This document shows, in pieces, positions 30,736 through 41,404 of a DNA stretch of 64,000 nucleotides. The position numbers and the translations under genes were made by a program. This stretch comes from Bryopsis sp. KO-2023 (taxonomy: Eukaryota; Chlorophyta; Ulvophyceae; Bryopsidales; Bryopsidaceae), in assembly GCA_030272585.1 (NCBI GenBank), contig BSYQ01000003.1, positions 2,170,001-2,234,000 of the forward strand, given 5' to 3'. The notes under the pieces were generated by a model. That model was not told the origin of the DNA. It ran no database searches and saw only the letters and a program-made list of their open reading frames with translations. Each line of letters begins with the position of its first letter. Within the stretch, counting starts at the first letter, position 1.

Positions 30736-32778
30736 AGAGGATACCTGGTTTTGACCGTGTGGCGGTTCAAAACGCGGTAATCAATGCACATTCGCATTGT
30801 TCCCTCCTTCTTGGGCACGAACAATATCGGTGCTCCGTATGGGGAATGCGATCGCCGGATAAACCCCTTCTCGAGTAGGAAATCGATTTGGGTCTTCATC
30901 TCGTCCAACTCTGCGGGACTGTACTTGTACAACGGCCGCCAAGCAGGCTTTGTCCCTGGTTCCAAATCGATCCTCATATCGTATTTGGGCCGCAAAGGCG
31001 CTATTCCAGGTAAATCTGCCGGAAACATGTCAGCATTCCTCTTAAACGCGTCTCTGATAACCTTCTCAGGTATCTTCTTGAGAGCGTCCCCAAACCGTGG
31101 ATCCACTTCCTTCGGTAGTTCGGTTGGTTCCTCCAAAGGTTTGTCGGCCTCTGGAAATGCTGATACTTTGCCCGTTGTAGGATGTATTAACAGTAACTCC
31201 AACTTCCTCTTCCCATCTGTTTCTGTCGGATTCCGTCGCGCTTGTCTCACGAGAACAAGACACGAACGCTTTCTCCTTTGTCTGAGCGCTTTAGCTGCTG
31301 CTTTAGCGGTCATGAACTCTCCTTTTAACGGTTTCTCCTCAGATATAGTCGGCACCACTCCTGGCGGGATACCCTTTACAAGAGCATCTGGTTGGTTCCG
31401 CCTAGAGATGTGCATTTCGTGTTCCCTCCAATCTATCTGTGGGTTGACTCTTGCTAGCCATGGTTTCCCCAAGATGATTGAATGACTTGTCTTCGGTAAC
31501 ACGTACAAAGTTGTGGTGGACGTTGTGGGGCCAATCCGCACTACTGTTCGGACTTGATGCTTAACCTCCACTTTTGTTCCATCCGCTAGTGAGACTTCGG
31601 TGGGGGATTCCACCTTCTCCAACTTGCGGTCCAACAACTTGACCACATCTTCCGCAATGAAATCGCCCGATGCGCCACTGTCGATAAGCGCCGTCACCGG
31701 GTGATTGGCGATTTTCACTTCGACCCGGAACAAGGTACCAATAGCGTCAGCTTCGCTAATAGAGGTAACCAATGTCCTCCTTCCAGGTTCAGAAGTACTA
31801 GAAGTTTGTTTGGTGGAACGAACTTGGCCTGTAGGACGGGCAACTGCGGAGAGCGCCGACTGTTCCAGAGGAAGTGTCTGGCAGCCAGTGCTACTTGATG
31901 ACATCCGCAGTGGTTGTTTTGTGTCACAACTTCGGCTCTCAATAGCCAAACTCCGCCGCCAAGGTTTAATCCCAGAGCGGTTTGCTTTGTTGGCCGGAGG
32001 GTTCGCGCTCTCTCTCGTGGGGGCTTGCGTCTTCCCTCTCCACTCTTGCCAAACGGTAGGATGTTGTCCACCTCCCCTTACCGGACTTTGGTCCTGCCGG
32101 TTTCCGCCAAAACATCCAGATTCGGTCATGTTCAGGTTGCCAATGTGCCTACTGAGCGATACCCCCGGGGTATCATGCACGTTGGAACAATCCGCTTGAC
32201 GTCCTCTAGAGAATCCTTCCATAGCCGCTAATAACTTGTTTATCACACTTGCACGTTTTCTTCCTTGTCCACCCCGGACACCCCTTCTAACCCGCTTCTT
32301 CCTTTTATCCCCTTGTGGTACTGCATGGTTCAGTCTCGCCGCCGATCCCCTCTTGTGGGCTTGCTTCAGTCGGCGATTTTTCCGCCTGCCAGGTCGTTTT
32401 ACCTCTCCGGCAGCCCGATCGGAGGAGGCTAGTTTCCCTGTTTCTGTCTGCAATTGGCCGCTGTATGACCAGTCTTATTGCAAACGGTACAGGTGCCAAG
32501 GGACATTTGTGTTCCCTGTTGGCTTTGTCGGCCACCTCCTCTTCGGTTCCCTCTTGACTGACCTCTTCCGCCCTGAACACTTGCTTGTGATCCAGCGCCA
32601 GTACCTCCAGCAACTGAGGTGTATCCATATCCGCTTCCGCCGCCGGTTGTTGACCCTTGCGGCGCGGATTGTGTTTGTCTGCCACCTCTTCCGGAACGAC
32701 CTCCTCTTTGTCCGCCTCGTCGTCCGCCCCTTTGGGTTTGTTGCTGGAACGGGTTATAACGGCCCGTCATCTGGGACA
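30736..32778 (-). CDS. Outer Gypsy gag end, protease and RT start
   Basis: From the right: Gly/Arg/Gln-rich linker with a CCHC zinc knuckle ([14 protein letters not shown]) near 32450, a Ser/Arg-rich region, aspartic protease with the catalytic triplet in [12 protein letters not shown] near 31700 and [16 protein letters not shown] downstream, then the RT N-terminus ([38 protein letters not shown]). The left limit is the CGCGGC target duplication of element B. Confidence 0.85.
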
Positions 32779-33221
32779 GCGTTCCCCATACTATGGATCT
32801 GATCGATCTTCCAAAACTAAGGTAATATTAGGTCACAGCAGTAATCCGACATCATAACTGCGTCCTAGAACCGATTTTAGCAATGATCGGTTTTTTTTTT
32901 TTTTTTTTTCATTTTTGGCTGATCGGTGATCGTGATCGTGATCGGCCGATCAAATGTTGATCGTGCTCTTGATCGTCCGATCACATGTTGATCGTGATCG
33001 TGATCGGTTCGCCGATCACCGATCTGATCGGTTGTTCCGATCACGATCCCGATCACGATCAAGCGCCGCGACCTGTCGGCACTTCATCGGCTGACCTTGA
33101 TCGGTGTGATCGTGATCGGACGATCGTGATCGGACCTGCATCCGATCATGATCGGTATTGACCATTTGATCGATGAATTGATCGGTCTCGCGAAAATGCC
33201 GACAAGTCACCACCCGCAGGT

Positions 33222-33302
33222 GTTTCTGAGGTGGAAGGATTCGAACCGGGTACCTAACGGATTAGAAGCATACTCACTAACGCTTGGACCACTCGGAGCC
33301 AC
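33222..33302 (-). ncRNA. tRNA-like unit (A and B boxes), minus copy
   Basis: Reading leftward: an A-box-like TGGCTCCGAGTGG (typical of tRNA-Ser/Leu D-arms), then a perfect pol III B box GGTTCGAATCC about 50 bases on. The T-stem and acceptor stem do not pair well, so a working tRNA is unlikely. Better seen as a tRNA-derived promoter unit or pseudogene. Confidence 0.5.
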
Positions 33303-33388
33303 GGTTTGTAGGTCATCCGTGTCATTATATACGTGATCTGTCAGTCCGACAAACTGAGGTATATAATGACACGGATGACCTAGTGACC

Positions 33389-33467
33389 GTGGCTCCGAGT
33401 GGTCCAAGCGTTAATGTGTCTGTCTCTAGTCTGTTAGGTCCCAGGTTCGAATCCTTGCACCTCAGAA
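33389..33467 (+). ncRNA. tRNA-like unit (A and B boxes), plus copy
   Basis: The mirror unit: TGGCTCCGAGTGGTCCAAGCG, then the B box GGTTCGAATCC. The anticodon-loop region differs from the minus copy (CTCTAGTC here, TTCTAATC there), while both boxes are kept. The stems pair poorly. Confidence 0.5.
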
Positions 33468-33819
33468 ACACCTGCGGGTGGTGATTTCTCGGCATTTGTG
33501 ATGGACCGATCAATTGACCGATAATGATCCGATCTAATCGGCATCTCCGATCACGATCACGATCACGATCAAGCGCCTCGCCCTGTCGGCGCTTGATCGG
33601 CCGATGTTGATCGGTTCGATCGTGATCGGCCGATCAAAGTTGGCCGATTAAATCGGTCAGCCGATCAGATTGGTGATCGGCCGATCTCCATCGATGATCG
33701 GCCAAACCGATTTGATCGGCGATCGATCTGATCGGAAAAACCCGATCACGATTTAATCGGTCGGACCGATCAATCCACGACCGATTAGATCGTGATCGGA
33801 TCCATAGTATGGCGTTCCC

Positions 33820-34488
33820 CCAATGTTCTGAATCATTTGGAGGGCGCCCTCGTAATCTCCGTCTAGCTCTGCCCGCAATCGAAGATCATACTGCAATTGA
33901 GTTGGCAACGAGGCTTCAAATATTCTGTAGGCCTCCTGGTCGCTCAACTCCCGACACCGCGAACGGTATAGTCGGAATTTCTGACAGTAGTCCACAATGT
34001 TCATGCTGCCAGCAAGTTTTAGACGTCCGAGCTCGTCCCGATTGTGCCGCTCCCGGTTAATAGGCTCAAAACGCGAAACGAATTGTTCCACAAATTCGTC
34101 CCACGACAGCGCCGATAAATATCTTCTTTGCATGGGCGTTGAAGTTACCCAAGCCGCCGCTGCGCCTCCGAGTAGGGTCAATGCTATTGGGACACGCTCC
34201 GGATCGTGGACGTTCAATGCATCAAAGTGAGTGGTGAGTCCCTCTATCCATTCCGAGGGTAACTCCCGGTTCTTATTTTCTGGATAGAACCGTTCTGGTG
34301 CGGGCAACCTTAGTGGGGCGACCGCAAACGGCCGTGCCGCTGCCGCTACCACTGGTGCCACCACCTGAGGTGGTTGTTGGGGAACAACTTGCGGCTGACC
34401 TTGTTGGTCAGGGTCAAAGAAGTTCGGAATGGCTTGTCCGCCTTCCACTTCTTCTTCCACTTCATCGCCGCCGAGTTCCTCCAATTTT
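33820..34488 (-). CDS. Outer Gypsy gag capsid-like region
   Basis: A minus-strand frame with the retrotransposon gag signature: FYPENKNRELPSEWIEGL, FDALNVHDPERVPIALTLL, GAAAAWV, WDEFVEQFVSRFEPINRE, LGRLKLAGSMNIVDYCQKF and SLPTQLQYDLRL. It lies between the fold-back element (left) and the hAT element (right), so it is bounded by GCGTTCCC and GCCACCAC target duplications. Confidence 0.88.
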
Positions 34489-34529
34489 GCCACCACCAGA
34501 GATAGGACTTGGGCCGATTTTTTGGTCCG

Positions 34530-34860
34530 GCTCCGGTCCGGTCCGGTTACGGTCGGGTTACGGTCACCGTACTACGGCCGTAACTCCGTACCGTAACCGG
34601 ACTTGTTTACTCCGGTTACGGTCCGGCTGATTTACGGTTGGTTACGGTCCTGGTTACGGTGGTTTTTTATGGTTTACGGTTTTACGGGTTACGGTGTTAC
34701 GGTCAGAATTTACGGTGGTCCGGTGGGTCAATTACGGTGTTACGGTCAGTCTTTTACGGTTGTTTTTACGGTCCGTAGTGCACCGTAGTTGCCAAAGTAC
34801 GGTACGGGATGTACGGAGTCATTACGGGTCACTACGGTTGCTACGGTCACACCTGATACA
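34530..34860. repeat. Left subterminal TTACGG array of the hAT element
   Basis: About 330 bp of TTACGG and its variants (GTTACGGT, CCGGTTACGG), mostly in one orientation, starting ~30 bp inside the terminal repeat. The maize Ac transposase binds subterminal AAACGG repeats, so a binding role is a natural inference. Confidence 0.85.
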
Positions 34861-34869
34861 GGGAGAAAC

Positions 34870-35370
34870 ATCCACAGAGTGGTTGTAAAACCATTTATAT
34901 TTGTTCCCACCCAGCCCAACATCCCACAGAGTCCCAACAGGTCATGAACCCACAGAGTCACAACCATTAACTCAAATGATCCCACCCATCAACCCACAGA
35001 ATCCCAACTGTTTATCAACCCACAGTATCCCAACAGCCCATCAACCCACATAATCCCAACAGCCCATCAACCCACAGAGTCACAACCATTAACTCACATG
35101 ATCCCACCCATCAACCCACAGAATCCCAACTGTTTATAAACCCACAGTATCCCAACAGCCCATCAACCCACATAATCCCAACAGCCCATCAACCCACAGA
35201 GTCACAACCATTAACTCACATGATCCCACCCATCAACCCACAGAATCCCAACTGTTTATAAACCCACAGTATCCCAACAGCCCATCAACCCACATAATCC
35301 CAACAGCCCAAAAACCCACAGAGTCCCAACAGCCCATCAACCCACAGAGTCACAACCATTAACATCCCAT
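34870..35370. repeat. Higher-order minisatellite inside the hAT element
   Basis: Built of ~17-bp words CCCACAGAGTCCCAACA and variants. A ~121-bp higher-order unit repeats about three times (starting near 34993, 35114 and 35235). It is followed by C/T-only DNA (35385-35462). It lies between the transposase stop and the TTACGG array. Confidence 0.85.
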
Positions 35371-35464
35371 CGGATGATTCATTTTGATTCTATTTTTTTT
35401 TTGGTTTTCCCCCCCCCTTCCCCCCCCTCCCCCCTTTCCCCATTGAATCACCCCCCCCCTCCAA

Positions 35465-38400
35465 TCAACCCCGCTCTTCACACCAGCCCGATAAAAGTGA
35501 AAGCTCGGTGACGTGATCATCGGATAACCGTGACCTTCTAGAACGCACTATGTGTCCCAGTTTTGAGAACGCACGCTCACTAGCAGCTGAGCTGCTTGGG
35601 ACAGCAAGATACCGACGAGCCAACTCACTGACTATCGGAAGTCGACTTTTATTTTCCCGCCACCACACCAGGGGTTCACTACACTTGCCCATATTCTGTC
35701 TCTCACCCAGAAATCTGTCTATTTCATGCAAAGCCAAGGTCCTGTCACCCCCACCACCACCGTCATCGCTGTCATCGCTGCACAAGACTGTGCTTATGTT
35801 CCCTTTTCTTTTTTTGGTTTGTGTGGCTTGGACGGTGATCTCCCCCTTCTCGATCAGATCACGTGCATGATCCGAAAGCAGTATCCTTAGGTGCCTCAGC
35901 ATGGAGGACTTGTGGAAGAGGAGTCTCTCAGGGCCAAACCGGAGCATCCCCTGGGGAGCAGGAAAATCAGCTTGGTTGTCGGGCAGCAGTTGCAAAAACA
36001 GGTACGCTTCTTCGAGGGATCGCCACCGCACTGACACATCCATAAGAGCGCACAACATCCAGGCCAGCCCGAGCTGCGGGTCGCTCCATTCCTTCTCCAG
36101 CTTGTCCACCATGGCATACACAATTGGCGACAGCGCCTGGATGTTCGGTGGGGGGGATCTCCCCTCCTTCACGGCCTCCACATTTGTTCTGATCCAGTCT
36201 TTCCAAAAACTGTGGATCCTCGCGAACGTCAGGACCACCCTCCCGCTTGTCACTGTTTTCGATGCCTCCAATCTAAAACAAGACATCACATTGAATGAAT
36301 ACTTGATAAATAACGGGCTGCAGTTCAGTTTGTTATTCCCTGTTTTTTCTTTTGTCGTTTTGTTCACACTACTTGAAAAATCATACATCTTCTCAATAAT
36401 CAAGTTTTTTGTTTGGTTTTTTTTCTGCAATGTTGTACTTACAGGTGTGTGGCATCCCTCGCAACTTTCAGCAACTCCAACAGGCTCTCCAGCAGCGTCC
36501 ACTGCCGTGGTGTTATTTCACGGTGCTCATCCCCCTCCCCATGTTGCTCAGCTAGCAATCGATCGATTGCTGGCCTGAGCCTCACGGCTCTCTGGAGCAT
36601 GATGAAGGTGCTGTTCCACCGTGTGCTCACGATCGTGGGGAGTTGCAGCACCCTAGGTTTTCTTGGTGGGGGTGCCGGCTGCGATGATGGTGCACCAGAC
36701 TGTTGCGAAGGGCCACCAGCCTGTTGAGAAGGGCCAACCACTTCCACATCCATGGTCTCTGCCGTGCCCTCTCCCTGCAGATCACACAACACTTGTCACC
36801 TCACAGACATGCATTGAAATCGATTGGAACACAACATGTCAATGATAGTGAAAATTTGTTCGACCGTAAAAAACCGTAAAAAACCGTAAACACCGTAAAA
36901 CACCGTAAACACCGTAAACACCGTAAAAAAACCGTAAAAAACCGTAAAAAACCCGTAAAACACCCGTAAAACACCCGTAAAAAACCGTAAAACACCGTAA
37001 AACACCGGAAAAAACCGGAAAAAACCGGAACCGGACCAAAATTTTGGAAAAAAAAATACAACTCAATAATCACCTGTGATGTCAGATCTTCCACAGCAGC
37101 AGCAGCAGCAGCAGCAGCAGCTGCAGCAATATCATCAAGATCCTGACTGGTGGGACCCTGCAGCCAAACAACACCCAAAACAAGCCATTTAGATGTCAGA
37201 AAAAATTCAACTTATAACAAGAAGCAAGCAGCAACACAGAAAAAGGGAAGTGAATGGAAGCAACAGAAAATAAAGGAGAGTTTATCCACCTGTGGCGCCA
37301 TATCCTGTGCATCCTCCAGCGAGTCCTCGCTTTCCTCCTCCCCGAGGTCCGCCGGCATGTACTCCACCTCCCCCCCCTCCCCCCCTTCCCCCCCTTCCCC
37401 CCTTTCCCACATCTCTACCTGAGCCTGACTGAACTTAGTTTTAAAAGTAGAGGAGCGCCGTACATGGGCTGCTACCCCTTTCAACACATCTATTGCCTCT
37501 AGTAGTAAGGCCGTGTGTTTATTGACCCTCCCAATAACGCCTATATGCCCTAAGCCCAGCTGCACCACATTGTGGAGCATGTGCAAGGAGCACCTGAGCC
37601 AGTCAAATTCTAATTCTTCTTGAAGGGCCTTCCTAATATTCGATCCACAATCTGAAATTATGGTCGGCCTCATTTCTCCTAACTGAGCTGACCCCCCAAA
37701 GTACCCCTGAAGCAGTTTTGGAATTTCCACCGAAAGAACCTCTGCGGTTATGCTTGTATACTCTAACCTATGCGATCCTAATGTCCTAGTCTGCAAAACC
37801 CACTCTGTATCTACCCAGCTGCATGTGAATGTTATATATTCACATGAAGTCCTACTCTTCCACAGGTCGGTCGTAAAAGCGGTTACCTTCCATGGGACGG
37901 ACCTCGTCAACCTTTCCATCTCGCTCTTGTAGACAGAACTGATCTCGCGCTTTATGGTTTTGGGATCCACTTTTGGGCATTTGGGTTCAAGCACCCTGGC
38001 GAACTCGAGGAAGGCTGGAGTGCATGGAGTCCCAAAAGGAAGGGAGTCCCTCGCCACCCACTTTGCCGCTTCCCTGACGAACCTCTTGTATCCGGCACTG
38101 CCGGCTTGGTAGCGCACATTCTGTACATCACACATGCACATCAGCACCACATGCAGTCCCCCAAAATTCAGGCTGGAAATTCCAGCATCCAGCAACACAA
38201 CAACACATGCAGTCCCCCAAAATTCAGGCTGGAAATTCCAGCATCCAGCAACACAACAACACATGCAGTCCCCCAAAAATCAGGCTGGAAATTCCAGCAT
38301 CCAGCAACACAACAACACATGCAGTCCCCCAAAAATCAGGCTGGAAATTCCAGCATCCAGCAACACAACAACACATGCATTAACATCACAAGCAATCACA

Positions 38401-38936
38401 AACCTACCCGGTGTAGAGACTTGGATATCAGCGTCTCGGATGGGTCCTCGCTTGACTTCCCCCCCTTTCCTGGCTTCAAATGGCCTGCTGCTGCCATTTT
38501 CGACGTCCATTCTGCTAGTGGGAAGTCCTTCCCATCCTTCGCAGCATCATCGATCCACCCCTTGGCAGTGGTGAGGACATCATGGTCTTTCACACCATGC
38601 CTCCCAGAGCAGTGGGACTTGAGGCCACTGTAGGACCCCTTGGCTGCAGACATCCACACCAAAATAAAAAACTACTCCAGAAATATTAACCCAGAAAAAG
38701 AAAAAAAAAAAAAATACAAAATACTTACACCAAGAGCACATGTGTCCGCACAGCAAACACTTCAGCTTGACCAGCCTGTCCTCTTTTTTCTTCCCCTTTT
38801 CTCCTTTTACATAGGCCTCCCACGAGCCGTCGTCGAGCTGCACCACCAGGGTCGCCAGCGGTGCGTAGTCGACAGGACGCAACCCCGCATCCTTTCTGAC
38901 CTCGCCCATCAACTGAACATCCGACGTCGCCGACAT
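35465..38936 (-). CDS. hAT transposase, six exons, 832 residues, BED zinc finger
   Basis: Exons: 38936-38729, 38643-38408, 38120-37290, 37157-37074, 36774-36443 and 36272-35465. All are bounded by AG/GT with consistent phases, giving 832 codons plus stop. Exons 1-2 form a BED-type finger (CLLC, then SHCSGRH). Exon 3 carries the catalytic core with FTTDLW and the second Asp in IISDCGSN, followed by MLHNVVQLGLGH. Exon 4 is a short Ala run. Exon 5 has the family mark STRWNSTFIML. Exon 6 ends in the dimerisation region (PLVWWRENKSRLPIVSELA, SSAASERAFSKLG). The start is the ATG of MSATSDVQL. It would bind the terminal and TTACGG repeats and move the element by cut and paste. No break is seen. Confidence 0.88.
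36843..37030. repeat. CCGTAAAA-type repeats in transposase intron 4
   Basis: A run of CCGTAAAAAA, CACCGTAAA and CCGGAAAAAA words between exons 5 and 4. They are related to the TTACGG subterminal motif (reverse CCGTAA), so the motif also occurs in the middle of the element. Confidence 0.8.
38153..38378. repeat. 56-bp tandem repeat in transposase intron 2
   Basis: Four near-identical copies of a 56-bp unit beginning CAGTCCCCCAAAA. Each contains the perfect palindrome GCTGGAAATTCCAGC, so the intron RNA can form a row of hairpins. Confidence 0.9.
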
Positions 38937-39054
38937 ACTGAACACACTCCGGAAAAAAACGAAAACACACCGCGAGACAGTAGAAAACCAAAGGAGAAAC
39001 TAGCGATGGGAGAGTGGCTAGGTTATAAGGGAGGTTGCGTACGACGGGACAGCT

Positions 39055-39385
39055 TCCCACCGTAACTCCTCTTTACGGTGGAACGGACTCCGGTTTGCGG
39101 TTTACGGTGTTACGGTCACGTGATTACGGCGCTACGGTGGATGATTTACGGTGCTACGGTTGTTGATTTACAGTGAGTTTACGGCATGCTCCGGTGTACG
39201 GTGATAACCGAACCGTAAATCCGTCATTTCATGCTCCGGACCGCCGTAATGACGCCGTAGTACTACGGATAACATTTACGGTGGTCCGGTTCCGAGCACG
39301 AAAACCACTCCGGTCCGGACCGGAGTGACCGTAACCGTAAGTGACCGGAGTGAGGTTACGGTACGGTTTACGGTACCGTAACCGT
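39055..39385. repeat. Right subterminal TTACGG array of the hAT element
   Basis: Dense TTACGGTG/CTACGGT words on one side and CCGTAACCGTAA on the other, upstream of the transposase start at 38936. This also covers the likely transposase promoter, so binding here could regulate expression as well as excision. Confidence 0.85.
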
Positions 39386-39408
39386 AAAGTCCTATCTCTG
39401 GCCACCAC

Positions 39409-40272
39409 CTCATCCACTCGTGCATTTAACTGCTGTTCCACTACATCCGTCCTTCCGCGCGCGGACCTTCTCAGATCATCCAATCGCGCGTCGAACGCAT
39501 TTCTCTGCGTTCGTTGCGTGTCCGCCAAGGTGTTTGTTACTTGGGTTACACGTTCTCCAATTTCTCGGACCGCATTTCCCATACGTGCAATTTCAGCTGG
39601 GTTTACCGCTGGTGGTGCGTCTGTAGGAATTTGTTCCACCCGCTGCTCCACCGCCGCCAAACGGCGCAATAGCTGTTGCATTTGTCCGTTTGCGGTCTCG
39701 CGGAATTGCTGATTTGCGGTGCGATCCCTTCGTCGACTCTCCGCTGCATGCTGCAATGCTTGTCGGAGTTCTCCCACTTGGGCAGTCAATTGATCAATGC
39801 GCTGGTTAGCCTGATTGTTGCTCTCTCGTAACGTCCGCAGTTCATTTGAGTATGTCGCCACTTCCGCTCGAAGTGGAGTGAGAGTTTCACGAACCTCTTG
39901 AACTTGTCGGTCGAGTGCTGCATACAAACCATCCAAACGCCGGGTTGCCTCGGTTAAACGTCGCACATTGCCTTGTCCGTCATTGCGGGTCTGCTCGATT
40001 AATCCGTGGATATTTTCAAGCTGTTGATCCACATGTGCTATCCGCGAATCAATAGCCCGCTGTAGCTCTCGGTGCCGCGTATGCAACCGCATGTGGTCGG
40101 CATAGCGGGCATAAACTCCGCTAGAGCTAGCGGGAACTGTTCCCGGAGATACAACTCGCGGTGTAGTTCCTCCTCTGACGGACACATGTCCGACAACGTC
40201 GGCTTCCATCGGCTCACCATCACCACCATCATCATGGCGATGTGGCGATTGTGCTACGCTTTCCCGTGACAT
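39409..40272 (-). CDS. Outer Gypsy gag N-terminal coiled-coil region
   Basis: Starts at an ATG at 40272 (MSRESVAQSPHRHDD) and runs through a long heptad-rich region (LQRAIDSRIAHVDQQLENIH, LYAALDRQVQEVRETLTPLR, NNQANQRIDQLTAQVGEL) predicted to form coiled coils. It ends at the hAT target duplication. Long coiled coils ahead of the capsid domain occur in several plant chromoviruses. Confidence 0.75.
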
Positions 40273-40877
40273 TGTTAGTCCGCCAAAACTTCGCAGGGAT
40301 GTTTACAGGCCGAACCTTTCTCACACCAGAAGTTGGCGACTAGCAATTTCCTACACAGTGTTGAAGTCCGTTCTTCCCACACTTGTGTCGACCAATCCGC
40401 CTTGTCAACGAATAGTTAGTTTTCCGCTATGTGTGGTCACGTGATAGTCCGCCTATTCACAGTCCGCTGGGCACACTGCTGATTCTTCAGTGTTGCTCCA
40501 ACACTTTTGTCCGCTACCCAATCCTTTGTCGGCCTTCCACCAACTTTTGTCGGCCTTCCCACTACTTTTGTCGGCCTTCCAACTACTTTAGTCGGCCGTC
40601 CACCTACTTTAGTCGGCCTTAAGTCCGACTAAACTTTGTAGGCCCTGGAAGTAGTACTTATTCACGCTCTGGACGACTATTTCCACAACAGTCGGCCCCT
40701 GGAGTCCGCCTTGGGATAGTAGAACCTCCAAACGTAGTAGCACTTCGTAGTATAGCTTCCAGGCGTTGTAGGTTGTAGTTCTTGGACCGTGTTAGGGTTG
40801 GGTGCGCGCGAATTCGCCTCTCAGGTCGACCTTCGCTCTCTATTTCGCCTAGGCTCTTCGCCGGGCTCCGAAACCAA
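40273..40877 (-). other. Leader of the outer Gypsy element with primer-binding site
   Basis: Non-coding leader between the 5' LTR and gag. The primer-binding site TGGTTTCGGAGCCC lies at about 40876-40863, one base from the LTR, on the element's strand. The stretch 40520-40720 is made of short degenerate repeats around TTTTGTCGGCCTTCC. Confidence 0.8.
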
Positions 40878-41104
40878 TGTTACAGCTCCGTGGGTTATGA
40901 GCTGTGTAACGAACTGAGGGTGGGGCGATAGACACACACGAGCACACTTGAAGGGAAAGATAACTTACAGAATAATAAACGTTCGAACCTAGCACAGAGC
41001 CCTCCTTGTAACCTCTGTAGTACAATCGTACTCTGAGGTGACCCCTGTACTATCCCGTACTACCAAGTCAGACATGCAGCTGTCTGTACCACACATGCGC
41101 TACA
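40878..41104 (-). repeat. 5' LTR of the outer Gypsy element
   Basis: 227 bp, the same sequence as 9545-9771 as far as I can read. The element's promoter should be here. The right flank is CAAAG (41105-41109). Confidence 0.95.
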
Positions 41105-41404
41105 CAAAGTGCGTACTTGCGCGGACACAATCGGATGGAGATGTTCACGCAGTGCCTCCGGAACTCCAGGGTGCGCCAAGAACCCAACCAAATTAACCGG
41201 TCTGTCTCATGGCTTTGACAGAGAGAGGGAAATCGAACGTAACAGTTGTTCGTTTTTTTTTTTGTTTTTTTTTCGAACTCCCAGCGAACGAACTCCCAGC
41301 GAACCACAAGCTGTAAGTTACATTCGATTCCCCTTTTTACATTAGGTAACCCCTTTTTCGTTTTTTTTTTTTTTTTCGAACTCCCAGCGAACCAGACCTT
41401 GGGG

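Larger units (their letters stand above)
33195..33494. repeat. Large imperfect palindrome with two divergent tRNA-like units
   Basis: Left arm 33195-33333 and right arm 33356-33494 are inverse copies with a handful of differences, around a ~22-bp loop. The ends nearest the loop read GTCATTATATAC, a TATA-like stretch. Each arm holds one tRNA-like unit pointing outward. Confidence 0.85.
32787..33811. mobile_element. Fold-back hAT-like non-autonomous DNA transposon rich in GATCG
   Basis: 1025 bp inside the outer Gypsy gag. Terminal inverted repeats CATACTATGGATC (perfect over 13 bp), flanked by the 8-bp duplication GCGTTCCC (32779-32786 and 33812-33819). Eight-base duplications and a CA start fit the hAT superfamily. 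The interior is packed with GATCG/CGATC words on both strands. A block around GATCACGATCAAGCGCC occurs at about 33045 and again, in the same orientation, at about 33560. The centre (33195-33495) is a ~140-bp-arm palindrome carrying two tRNA-like units. No protein frame. Confidence 0.85.
34497..39400 (-). mobile_element. hAT DNA transposon, apparently complete and autonomous
   Basis: 4904 bp between 14-bp terminal inverted repeats CAGAGATAGGACTT, flanked by the 8-bp duplication GCCACCAC (34489-34496 and 39401-39408), which is the hAT hallmark. Both ends carry dense subterminal TTACGG/CCGTAA repeats (about 34530-34860 and 39055-39385). A six-exon transposase gene runs on the minus strand (38936-35465). 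Satellite-like repeats fill the 3' flank and two introns. It lies in the gag region of the outer Gypsy element and is therefore younger than it. Perfect ends as read and an open transposase suggest recent activity. Confidence 0.93.
9545..41104 (-). mobile_element. Ty3/Gypsy chromovirus, minus strand, 31.6 kb with four nested insertions
   Basis: Bounded by two 227-bp LTRs (9545-9771 and 40878-41104) that read as identical by eye, with TSD CAAAG. Without its guests it would be about 8-9 kb. Parts from the 5' LTR leftward: coiled-coil leader region (40272-39409), capsid-like gag (34488-33820), zinc knuckle (32778-32420), protease (around 31700), then RT, RNase H, integrase and chromodomain spread over 31000-30736, 22007-21602 and 12869-10347. 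The guests are element A, element B, a fold-back element and a hAT transposon, each with its own target duplication. The LTR identity makes it young, yet all four guests are younger. It is broken at least by these insertions. Confidence 0.92.

Noticed and set aside
33222-33467. Two working tRNA-Ser or tRNA-Arg genes
   Set aside because: The B boxes are perfect, but T-stems and acceptor stems do not pair, and the anticodon regions of the two copies disagree.
34530-34860. Telomere or interstitial telomeric repeat (TTACGG; also TGGGTA at 49235 and 58440)
   Set aside because: Neither motif is a known telomere repeat of the green lineage, the words are irregular and mixed in orientation, and they sit inside transposon ends.
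38153-38378. CRISPR-like repeat array
   Set aside because: Units are contiguous with no unique spacers, the host is a eukaryote, and the array lies in a transposase intron. The same applies to the 42-bp array at 49235-49800.
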